Positions 1 through 5,815 are shown, numbered from the stretch's first letter. The stretch is DNA of 8,236 bases from Candidatus Sulfopaludibacter sp. SbA3 (GCA_945861845.1 CAMAWS010000117.1:1-8236), one strand, 5' to 3'. Numbers and translations are program-made. Notes: generated by a model not told the origin, from the sequence alone.

Positions 1-39
1 GAGGAAATCGAGGCCGCACGCCAGCAGGGCTCACATTAG
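1..39 (+). CDS. C-terminal end of an upstream gene (partial)
   Basis: Reading from base 1, twelve codons encode EEIEAARQQGSH and end in TAG at 37-39, 16 nt before the next ATG. The composition (acidic and helical, then a short polar tail) looks like a normal protein C-terminus. The other two forward frames also stay open for a short distance, one to a TGA at 50-52 and one to a TGA at 57-59, so the choice of frame is an inference. Nothing can be said about function. If real, it would be the gene immediately upstream in the same operon as the dehydrogenase. Confidence 0.4.
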   Translation, partial: EEIEAARQQGSH

Positions 40-55
40 ACTCGGGGGTTGAATC

Positions 56-1132
56 ATGAAATATAGCGTACTGATACTTGGAGCGTCTTACGGCTCGTTG
101 TTCGGGACCAAGTTGTTGATGGCCGGGCACCGCGTTTCGATGGTGTGCACCAAACCCACCGCCGACTTGATCAATCGTGAAGGGACCGTGGTGCGCTTCC
201 CGATCAAAGGCCGGGAGTCGCTGCTTGACGTCGCATCGAAGGGACTTCCGGGAGCTCTCTCCGCGGCCGTACCCGGCGACGCTGAGCCGGAAAAATTCGA
301 CCTGGTCGTGCTAGGCATGCAGGAAGCCCAGTATGGCTCGCAAGGCGTTCGAGAGCTGATGGGCCGCATCGCGCAATCGCGCAAGCCCTGTCTGGCCATC
401 ATGAACATGCCGCCGCTGCCCTACCTCAAACGCATTCCCGGGCTTTCGACGGAAACGCTCGAGGAATGCTACGCGGATCCCGGTGTCTGGGAGAGCTTTG
501 ATCCCGCGCTGACCACACTCGCGAGTCCCGATCCGCAGGCATTTCGTCCGCCGGATCAGCCAAAGAATGTTCTTCAGGTGGGATTGCCGACCAATTTCAA
601 GGCGGCGCGCTTCGAAGCTGGGGAGCCGACCGCGCTGCTTCGCAGTCTCGAAGCCGATATCGAGGCGGCCCGGTTCGATCCGGGTGACGGCGCCATCGAA
701 ATCCCCGTGAAGCTCAAGGTGCACGATTCCATTTTCGTGCCGCTCGCCAAGTGGCCGATGTTGATGGCCGGTAACTACCGTTGCATCCGGCCCGACGAGA
801 TGATTCCCATCAAAGACGCAGTGCACGGGAACGTTGCCAACTCCCGGGAAATCTACGACTGGGTTTGGAAACTCTGCACTGGCCTGGGCGCCGACAACGA
901 GGACATGGTTCCGTTTGAAAAATACGCCAGGGCCGCCGAGGGCCTTGCGAAACCCTCTTCGGCAGCGCGTTCGCTTTTCGGTGGCGCCGAGCACATTGAG
1001 AGGGTGGATTGCCTGGTCCGGCGGATCGCCCGCCAGCAAGGGCTCCAGTCCGACACGCTGGACGAGATCGTCACACTGGTGGACGACCGTTTGAGGAAAA
1101 ACCGTGCGGCCGCCCCCTCAAAGAAGGTGTGA
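56..1132 (+). CDS. Ketopantoate reductase-like NAD(P)-dependent dehydrogenase
   Basis: Predicted 358-residue cytoplasmic oxidoreductase of the 6-phosphogluconate dehydrogenase/ketopantoate reductase (ApbA/PanE) type. Residues 4-9 form a beta strand running into a glycine-rich dinucleotide loop, G9-A-S-Y-G13-S-L-F-G17, followed by a helix and a basic segment after the second strand (A23-GHRVSMV). FDLVVLGMQ at 81-89 is the usual fourth strand. The C-terminal half contains AKWPMLMAGN, where K232 and N240 match the spacing of the PanE Lys and second Asn (K to N, +8); the first Asn (+4) is replaced by Leu236. The protein is longer than typical PanE (about 300 aa) because of extra sequence around 125-215. 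The start is ATG 56 with a GGGGG tract 7 nt upstream as a weak ribosome site. Real pantoate synthesis is doubtful; a reductase acting on another 2-keto or hydroxy acid is more likely given the neighbours. The fold assignment is firm, the substrate unknown. Confidence 0.8.
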   Translation: MKYSVLILGASYGSLFGTKLLMAGHRVSMVCTKPTADLINREGTVVRFPIKGRESLLDVASKGLPGALSAAVPGDAEPEKFDLVVLGMQEAQYGSQGVRELMGRIAQSRKPCLAIMNMPPLPYLKRIPGLSTETLEECYADPGVWESFDPALTTLASPDPQAFRPPDQPKNVLQVGLPTNFKAARFEAGEPTALLRSLEADIEAARFDPGDGAIEIPVKLKVHDSIFVPLAKWPMLMAGNYRCIRPDEMIPIKDAVHGNVANSREIYDWVWKLCTGLGADNEDMVPFEKYARAAEGLAKPSSAARSLFGGAEHIERVDCLVRRIARQQGLQSDTLDEIVTLVDDRLRKNRAAAPSKKV

Positions 1133-1149
1133 ATGAATTTCAAGCAGGC

Positions 1150-1346
1150 AAAACTCCCCTCCTTGGATAAGGAGGGGTGGACGCGACCTCAAGAAAATGA
1201 AGCGAAGCTACGTTTGAAAGGAGCGGACGGGGTGGTTGGTTCAAGAGATTGCTTGATCAACACCACCCCGTCTGCGCCGCTTCGGTGGCTTCGCGGCGTT
1301 TTCTTTCTGGCGCAGCCACCCCTCCTCATCCGAGGAGGGGAGTTTT
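1150..1346. repeat. Fold-back (MITE/REP-like) intergenic repeat with hairpin termini
   Basis: A 197-bp noncoding element fills most of the gap between the dehydrogenase and the MFS gene. Its two 31-bp ends (1150-1180 and 1316-1346) are inverted copies with 29/31 identity. Each end is itself a perfect hairpin with a 9-bp stem: CCCCTCCTT-GGAT-AAGGAGGGG on the left, CCCCTCCTC-ATCC-GAGGAGGGG on the right. The interior is also palindromic. GACGGGGTGGT (1226-1236) pairs perfectly with ACCACCCCGTC (1262-1272), and TCAAG (1241-1245) with CTTGA (1252-1256). The regions near 1195-1214 and 1287-1306 are imperfect inverted copies. I see no clear target-site duplication and no transposase. It resembles widespread bacterial intergenic palindromes of the CTCCCCTCCTT type. 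Transcribed, it would form a strong structure that could terminate or attenuate read-through into the permease gene. Confidence 0.85.
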
Positions 1347-1375
1347 GCGCGCCTACCGCGCACGATCCAAAGCCC

Positions 1376-1381
1376 AGGAGG
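1376..1381 (+). promoter_or_regulatory. Ribosome binding site fixing the MFS start
   Basis: A perfect AGGAGG lies 5 nt before ATG 1387. The frame stays open upstream to 1249, but that stretch lies inside the fold-back repeat and encodes a non-membrane, repeat-derived peptide, so this site decides the start. Confidence 0.85.
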
Positions 1382-1386
1382 CGAAG

Positions 1387-2637
1387 ATGAATACCCCATG
1401 GTTCCAACTGGTGTTTTCTTTGATCGCGATGATCATGATTGCGAACCTGCAATACGCCTGGACATTGTTTGTCGAGCCGATGCGCGACGCGCGCGCCTGG
1501 CAGCTATCGCAGATCCAGGGCGCATTTGCGTTTTTCATTCTCCTGCAGACGTGGGTGCAACCGCTCGACGGCTGGTTCATTGACAAGCTTGGCCCGCGGC
1601 GATTTATCACCGTTGCCGGAGTCTTGTGTGGCGTGGGTTGGAGCCTGATGGGCTATGCCACAACCTTGCCCCAACTCTATTTTCTGTACGGAACGGCAGG
1701 CATCGGCGCGGCATTTGTATATAGCGGATGCGTAGGTTCGGCGCTGAAATGGTTTCCCAATCGCCGTGGATTCGCATCCGGCATTATTGCGGCGGGCTTC
1801 GGCGGGGGAACATTCCTGTTTGTTCCTGTCATTGCCTACCTGATTCGTGGATACAGTTACCAGGCCGCTTTCCTCGTAACCGGTATTTTCCAGGGCATTG
1901 TGATTACTGTAGTTGCGCAGTTCCTACGTCACCCGGGTCCTGCTTTTGTTGCGCCGGCCGCGGCTTCAACGGTGAGTGCGGCAAAATCCCGCCGCAACAC
2001 CGAAAACTTTACGACGGCGGAAATGCTCCGCACCCCACACTTCTACATCCTTTATTTCATGTTTGCCGCGATGGCGACCGGCGGTCTTTTCGTAACGGCG
2101 AATTCAGGATCGTTGGTGCGGTCGTGGGGGATGACGGTAGCGGTTCTTACAACAGCCACCGCGTTGAGCCCGCTCGCGAATGGCGCAAGCCGCATTTTCT
2201 GGGGATGGTGCTCGGATCGAACCGGAAGGGAGAACGCCATGGTGGTCGCGTTTTTCTTGCAGGCGCTGGCGTTGGTTTCCGTTGTGACGCTGGGCAGGAC
2301 ATCCGGCCTGATGTTCACGATTACACTGATCCTGACTTACTTCACCTGGGGCGAGATCTATTCCTTGTTCCCGTCGACCCTCGGTGATTACTTCGGCGGC
2401 AAGTACGCCACGTCGAATTACGGGTTCCTCTATACTGCGAAAGGTGTGGCCGCGATCATTGGCGGTTATCTTGGCGCGATTCTCTTCGAGCAATTTGGAA
2501 GCTGGACGGCCGTATTCTACGGAAGCGCGGTCCTGGCGCTGTTGTCGGGCGTTACCGCAATCGTACTGCGCACCACTCCCTTGCCGAAGAAGGCTGCCGG
2601 GGGAACGCCCGTAGCGTCGGGAAGTGCTGTCCGTTAA
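1387..2637 (+). CDS. MFS transporter, oxalate/formate antiporter (OxlT) type
   Basis: A 416-residue inner-membrane permease of the major facilitator superfamily with about 12 hydrophobic segments and a central hydrophilic loop around residues 183-210. It closely follows the pattern of Oxalobacter OxlT. QYAWTLF (22-28) is in helix 1. WFIDKLGPRR (63-72) is the MFS loop 2-3 signature. AEMLRTPHF (211-219) opens the second half, followed by GASRIFWGWCSDRTGR (266-281), FTWGEIYSLFPS (319-330) and YGFLYTAKG (345-353). In OxlT, Arg272 and Lys355 bind the oxalate dianion; Arg269 and Lys352 occupy these places here with the same spacing. The aromatic and polar pocket residues Q22, Y23, W321 and Y325 are also kept. 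It probably exchanges a small dicarboxylate such as oxalate for a monocarboxylate. The TGA-free gap of 57 nt to the malate synthase gene suggests co-transcription. The family is clear; the exact substrate is an inference from conserved residues. Confidence 0.9.
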   Translation: MNTPWFQLVFSLIAMIMIANLQYAWTLFVEPMRDARAWQLSQIQGAFAFFILLQTWVQPLDGWFIDKLGPRRFITVAGVLCGVGWSLMGYATTLPQLYFLYGTAGIGAAFVYSGCVGSALKWFPNRRGFASGIIAAGFGGGTFLFVPVIAYLIRGYSYQAAFLVTGIFQGIVITVVAQFLRHPGPAFVAPAAASTVSAAKSRRNTENFTTAEMLRTPHFYILYFMFAAMATGGLFVTANSGSLVRSWGMTVAVLTTATALSPLANGASRIFWGWCSDRTGRENAMVVAFFLQALALVSVVTLGRTSGLMFTITLILTYFTWGEIYSLFPSTLGDYFGGKYATSNYGFLYTAKGVAAIIGGYLGAILFEQFGSWTAVFYGSAVLALLSGVTAIVLRTTPLPKKAAGGTPVASGSAVR

Positions 2638-2694
2638 GATTACGCGTTGATCTTCATTCGATTTTCAAAAATAAGCAAAACACAGGAGTGATTC

Positions 2695-4593
2695 ATGGGG
2701 CGAGTGTTTGAAATCCGGGGCAATTTGGAAAATGAGTACAGGGACGTTTTCACGTCCGAGGTATTGGCGGCTCTGGAGGTTCTCGCGAAGCTCGACGCCG
2801 ACCGGAAAACCGTGATGGCCGGGCGGATCGCGCGGCGCGCGGCGCGGGACCGCAATAAGGAACGGATCGCTTTTCTTGATCCCAAAGCCACCATTGCGCG
2901 AACGCAGATCAAGGTTCAGGACGCCCGCGACGGCAACTTCATTGGAAGTGAGATTCCTGCGGACCTCCGCCGGCAGTGGATTCAAGGCACCGGTCCGGCC
3001 GCAAAACCCAACACTCCCATCGAAAAGAGCATCCGCAACGCCGCATATGCGCTGCTGTCGGGCGCCGATGGCTGGATGTTCGATGGAGAAGACGCGCTGG
3101 GCCAGATCGCGACGATGTCGCTGGACAATCAGCGCAATCTGAAGCTGGCCGTCCATCGCGATCCAATCTTCATGAAAGTGGCCGAACAGGTCGCCGCCGA
3201 AATGAACGAATGGGGACGTGGCTTCTTCGGAAAAACGATCATTGCCGACTGGGCAAAACAGCTCGACTTCACGACGAAAATCTTTCGCGCTCGCGGCCTT
3301 CATCTGGACGATCGTCATGTGCGCCATGCCGATGGCGGCGGTTTCTCCGCGTCCATAGTCGATACGGCTCTATACATGGTCAATAACCACCAGCGGTTGC
3401 GCCAGGAAGGCTCGTCGCTGGCGATGTATCTGCCCAAGATCCAGACCGCCGAGGAAGCCGCGCTATGGAACGACATCCTTGCCGCCATCGAACTGCACCT
3501 CGGTATTCCGGTCGGCAGCATCAAGGTTTACGTCCTCGTCGAACAGATTGAGGAATGCTTCCAGTTGATGGAAATCCGCGCGGCGCTGGGGAAGCATTTC
3601 ATCGGTTTCAACACCGGCCGGTGGGATTACATCAACAGCGTTTCGGACGCGATGGCCTGGGATCGCGATTTTGTTAATCCGAACATTGACGCGATTACGA
3701 TGACATACGGCTACATGCGGATCTACGAAGACCGCGTTCGCCGCGCATGCAATACACCCGATAAGCTTGGCCAGTTCGCGCTGTGGCAGGGCGGCATGGA
3801 GCCCAATATTCCTGTCGGCTCCGAAGCGGGCGTTACAAACGCAATGAAGCGCGCCGTTGCCGGAGCGGAACGCGAGCAACGAGAAGGCGCCAACGGCAAA
3901 TGGGTCGCGCACTGGAAGATGGTTCACATCGTACGGCCCGTATGGGAAAACGTTGGACAAGACAACCAGGCCGGCCGGAAATTTCCTCCGCTCACTCATA
4001 CATCCGCCGATGCAGACGGTCTCACTCTGCTCGAACCCGCGCCGCGAACGGTTCGTGGCGCTCGAGACCTGTTGAGCGTTGCGTTGCAGTACGGCAACGC
4101 CTTTGGACAAGGCCTTCAGGCCGCCGCGCTCAAGCCAGCCGACTATTTCGGCAATGACGACGTTCTTTATTTAATGGAAGACATGGCGACCGGTGAAATC
4201 CGACTGAGCATTCTATGGGAATGGATACATAAGAACGCCTCGCTGACCGAAGACGATGCGATTGGAGTAAAGGCGGGTGACCGGTTCACGAAAGAGCTTT
4301 ATACCCGGCTTCTCGCCGAAGAGTACGAGAAGCTCCGGAAGGCAAGCAACCGCGATGTTCACGATGTATCGAAGAACACCACGCTGCCGATCGCGCGGGA
4401 GATCGTCGAGACTTATGTAATGGACGACCTCAAGCTTCCCTGGTATGTCGATCTGCTCAACATCAATCTGGACAATTTAGACCTGACCGAAGCGAAAAGG
4501 CGGATTCGGCTCCTCGCCGACGCGTTTCGCAAGGACGGCACGCGGATCACTCACAACCTGGACTTCGAGGTGAAGCATGCCGCAGGGCAGTGA
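2695..4593 (+). CDS. Malate synthase A-like enzyme, divergent
   Basis: A 632-residue cytoplasmic enzyme of the malate synthase family (glyoxylate + acetyl-CoA to malate). WMFDGED (127-133) corresponds to the MSA motif FMADFED, and RARGLHL (198-204) supplies active-site Arg200. LPKIQTAEEA begins at 246. LVEQIEE carries the metal ligand Glu283 and NTGRWDY (306-312) the metal ligand Asp311; the 28-residue spacing equals E. coli MSA. LMEDMATGEI (493-502) carries the catalytic base Asp496, followed by LWEWIHKNASL. Differences from standard MSA (about 530 aa) are some 16 extra residues between Asp311 and Asp496, a C-terminal extension of roughly 45 residues after LPWYVDLL, and AHW (405-407) where MSA has AHP. 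The start is supported by AGGAG at 2684-2688, 6 nt from ATG. The position directly after an OxlT-type permease suggests a role in C2-acid use. Malate synthase activity is likely; a different 2-oxo acid or acyl-CoA substrate is possible. Confidence 0.88.
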   Translation: MGRVFEIRGNLENEYRDVFTSEVLAALEVLAKLDADRKTVMAGRIARRAARDRNKERIAFLDPKATIARTQIKVQDARDGNFIGSEIPADLRRQWIQGTGPAAKPNTPIEKSIRNAAYALLSGADGWMFDGEDALGQIATMSLDNQRNLKLAVHRDPIFMKVAEQVAAEMNEWGRGFFGKTIIADWAKQLDFTTKIFRARGLHLDDRHVRHADGGGFSASIVDTALYMVNNHQRLRQEGSSLAMYLPKIQTAEEAALWNDILAAIELHLGIPVGSIKVYVLVEQIEECFQLMEIRAALGKHFIGFNTGRWDYINSVSDAMAWDRDFVNPNIDAITMTYGYMRIYEDRVRRACNTPDKLGQFALWQGGMEPNIPVGSEAGVTNAMKRAVAGAEREQREGANGKWVAHWKMVHIVRPVWENVGQDNQAGRKFPPLTHTSADADGLTLLEPAPRTVRGARDLLSVALQYGNAFGQGLQAAALKPADYFGNDDVLYLMEDMATGEIRLSILWEWIHKNASLTEDDAIGVKAGDRFTKELYTRLLAEEYEKLRKASNRDVHDVSKNTTLPIAREIVETYVMDDLKLPWYVDLLNINLDNLDLTEAKRRIRLLADAFRKDGTRITHNLDFEVKHAAGQ

Positions 4594-4774
4594 AAGTGAC
4601 GCCTTCCGAGGCTGGCATCGAGCTTTGGAAGAGAAGACGTTGACGCCCGATCAGTTGCGAGTCCTCGAACAGATGGTCGCCGACGGCGAAGCCGGTTCCG
4701 TCGAAACAGCCGCATCGATGCTCGATTGGCAGGACAGCATCATCAACAAAGACGAGCATATGTACGGGTTCTGA
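4577..4774 (+). CDS. Small hypothetical protein overlapping the malate synthase end
   Basis: A 65-residue protein I do not recognise. ATG 4577 lies 17 nt inside the 3' end of the malate synthase gene in another frame. GAGGTG at 4567-4572 is a good ribosome site 4 nt upstream. The product is acidic and predicted mostly helical. Its central part (TPDQLRVLEQMVADGEAGSV, 22-41) looks like a folded helical hairpin and ends in a short polar tail. Codon use resembles its neighbours, with G/C at third positions, which argues for real coding. The overlap implies translational coupling to malate synthase rather than to the following toxin-antitoxin genes, which have their own promoter. It could be an accessory or regulatory subunit; no function can be assigned. 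Confidence 0.6.
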   Translation: MPQGSESDAFRGWHRALEEKTLTPDQLRVLEQMVADGEAGSVETAASMLDWQDSIINKDEHMYGF

Positions 4775-4793
4775 TTACAACCTTCCGGCAGGG

Positions 4794-4802
4794 TGCTATA
4801 AC
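4794..4802 (+). promoter_or_regulatory. Extended -10 promoter of the hicBA operon
   Basis: TGC-TATAAC is an extended -10 element (TGnTATAAT with one mismatch). A weak -35-like TTACAA lies at 4775-4780 with a 16-nt spacer. Transcription would start near 4809, almost on top of the AGGAGG at 4810-4815, giving a leader of only about a dozen bases. This is a prediction from sequence alone. Confidence 0.45.
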
Positions 4803-4809
4803 TGATCCC

Positions 4810-4815
4810 AGGAGG
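4810..4815 (+). promoter_or_regulatory. Ribosome binding site fixing the TTG start of hicB
   Basis: A perfect AGGAGG lies 6 nt before TTG 4822. The same frame is open upstream to 4726, but that would overlap the preceding gene and add about 32 residues lacking HicB similarity. TTG 4822 puts the first beta strand (KSYVFKVVVE) at the N-terminus as in the family. Confidence 0.8.
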
Positions 4816-4821
4816 TACACC

Positions 4822-5070
4822 TTGAAAAGCTACGTATTCAAAGTCGTCGTCGAAGACGATCAGTTCGAGGACGGACGGCCGGGTTTCTCCGCCTGCTGCC
4901 CTTCACTTGAAGGGGCCTATACGTGGGGAGAAACGAGAGAGCAGGCACTCGAACGAATCCAGGAAGCGGTGAAGCTCATTCTTGATGAAATGCAGGAGGA
5001 AGGGAAGCCGATCCCGCCAGGAGCCGCTATCCTCGAAGTCGAATCCCCGGCCGTACTGGTAACCGTTTGA
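4822..5070 (+). CDS. hicB: HicB-family antitoxin (short form)
   Basis: An 82-residue predicted antitoxin that would bind and block the HicA toxin encoded next to it. The partial RNase H-like HicB fold is visible. Strand KSYVFKVVVEDD (2-13) is followed by GFSACCPSLEGAYTWGETREQAL (21-43), matching the family pattern of CP-x-L-x-G followed by a turn, G-x-T and a helix starting EEAL. The helix RIQEAVKLILDEMQEEGKPIP (45-65) is next, and a last strand runs near VESPAVLVTV. There is no C-terminal ribbon-helix-helix or HTH domain, so this short form may not bind DNA by itself. The start is TTG. The TGA stop shares 4 nt with the toxin start, so translation is coupled. The antitoxin precedes the toxin, the reverse of the E. 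coli hicAB order but common for short HicB pairs. Confidence 0.88.
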   Translation: MKSYVFKVVVEDDQFEDGRPGFSACCPSLEGAYTWGETREQALERIQEAVKLILDEMQEEGKPIPPGAAILEVESPAVLVTV

Positions 5071-5300
5071 TTTCGCGCGGAATCTCTGCCCGCGAATTCA
5101 TCAAGGCACTCGAAGCTGATGGATTCTATCTCGCCCGCACCGAAGGAAGCCACCGCCGCTACAAACACAAGGACGGCCGCGCCGTCACTGTTGCCTACCA
5201 CCACACATCCGATACATTCGTCATCAAGACACTTTCACGAATGTTCGACGCTACCCGCTGGACCGAAGACGATCTTCGACGACTCAACCTTATTAAATAG
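5067..5300 (+). CDS. hicA: HicA-family mRNA interferase toxin
   Basis: A 77-residue predicted RNA-binding toxin with the small double-stranded-RNA-binding-like fold. SAREFIKALEADGFYLAR (7-24) is the first helix and strand. GSHRRYKH (27-34) contains His29, the catalytic histidine position of HicA. RAVTVAYHHTSDTFVIKTLSRMF gives the remaining strands and the second helix. The C-terminus (RWTEDDLRRLNLIK) is a little longer than the minimal toxin. Translation starts at TTG 5067, which overlaps the hicB stop as TTGA. No independent Shine-Dalgarno is evident, so synthesis probably depends on ribosomes finishing hicB, which would keep toxin below antitoxin. The gene appears intact, with the key histidine present. 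Confidence 0.87.
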   Translation: MISRGISAREFIKALEADGFYLARTEGSHRRYKHKDGRAVTVAYHHTSDTFVIKTLSRMFDATRWTEDDLRRLNLIK

Positions 5301-5356
5301 CCGATATGTTTCGTTGGCTTTCCTGGTGGGGCTGAGTATCGTCCGCAAAACCGGTT

Positions 5357-5815
5357 CTAGCTCTCCTCGATATCCGCCGAATACTCGATGGCAATTCCGC
5401 GTTTCACGCTGATCGCCGCCGGGCAGCCGCGCTCGTGTACTTCGATGGCGCGTTCCGCGTCGGCGCGTTTACCTTTCGGGACCTTGACGTTGTACTTCAC
5501 GCGAATCCGCGTGATGACCATCTTGCCTTCCACTTCTTCAATATCGCCTTCAACGTCGGACGTCAGCGTGTTCGGATAAGATGGGATTCCTCGTGATTCC
5601 AGGGCGCCGCCCAGGGTGCCGGTCAGTCAGCCAGCGACTGCGGCAACAAGGTAGTCGAGCGTCGCAGGAAGATCCTCCTCGGGTTCCATCTTGTAGAAGT
5701 GCTTGATGCCTCCGTGGACACCGAACCGGACGGGTTCCGGAAAATTCTCGATATATGCCAGCCTGAGCGGACGCTTCTCCTGAACAATGCGAACCCTGGA
5801 TGTATGGACATTCAT
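5357..5815 (-). CDS. OsmC-family peroxide reductase, probable selenoprotein (in-frame TGA at codon 63)
   Basis: A 152-codon gene of the OsmC/Ohr thiol-peroxidase family, which reduces organic hydroperoxides using two cysteines. From ATG at 5813-5815, preceded by AGGAG with an 8-nt spacer, it reads through LPATLDYLVAAVAG. It meets a TGA at 5627-5629 (codon 63) and continues in the same frame with LTGTLGGALESRGIPSYP and the second half of the family to TAG at 5357-5359. The TGA stands where OsmC proteins have their first, peroxidatic Cys at the start of the central helix. The second Cys is present as Cys131 in ERGCPAAISV. No frameshift or other stop occurs after the TGA, codon use there stays normal, and a SECIS-like hairpin follows directly. 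Selenocysteine is therefore the best reading. OsmC-like selenoproteins have been reported from marine metagenome surveys. A TGC-to-TGA nonsense mutation is the alternative. The gene follows the TonB receptor gene on the same strand, 65 nt away. Confidence 0.85.
5599..5615 (-). promoter_or_regulatory. Candidate bacterial SECIS hairpin
   Basis: In the mRNA, counting U of the UGA as 1, CCUGGGCGGCGCCCUGG spans 15-31. GGGC (18-21) pairs with GCCC (25-28) around a GGC loop (22-24). U17 is unpaired opposite U29, and C15-C16 pair with G30-G31. The E. coli fdhF SECIS has the same layout: a bulged U17, a 4-bp stem at 18-21/26-29 and a loop beginning G22-G23. The stop context is UGA-C, the weakest terminator context. 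Whether SelB binds is a prediction. Confidence 0.72.

Noticed and set aside
311..1039. Long minus-strand open frame of 242 codons opposite the dehydrogenase
   Set aside because: Antisense shadow created by GC-rich third positions; no recognisable domain, and the plus-strand gene has clear family motifs.
1249..1386. N-terminal extension of the MFS transporter to 1249
   Set aside because: The added 46 residues come from the repeat and are not membrane-like; AGGAGG with correct spacing and OxlT similarity both point to ATG 1387.
1133..1390. 85-residue open frame starting right after the dehydrogenase stop
   Set aside because: It lies almost wholly inside the fold-back repeat and its product is a translation of that repeat.
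1728..2387. 219-codon plus-strand frame inside the MFS gene
   Set aside because: Out-of-frame shadow with Cys/Arg-rich low-quality composition; no ribosome site.
2665..3327. 220-codon minus-strand frame opposite malate synthase
   Set aside because: Shadow of the synthase gene with no motif; the same applies to the 215-codon frame at 3463-4110.
4726..4821. N-terminal extension of HicB to ATG 4726
   Set aside because: It would overlap the preceding gene and bury the promoter and AGGAGG inside coding sequence; the HicB fold begins at TTG 4822.
5301..5356. Possible bidirectional terminator between the convergent hicA and OsmC genes
   Set aside because: Only the short palindrome AACCGGTT is seen, without a GC-rich stem followed by a T-run on either strand.
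5357..5815. Reading the OsmC gene as a pseudogene or two fragments split by a nonsense mutation
   Set aside because: Only one stop occurs, precisely at the catalytic Cys codon, the rest of the frame is intact, and a SECIS-like hairpin follows. Still possible if the genome lacks Sec machinery.
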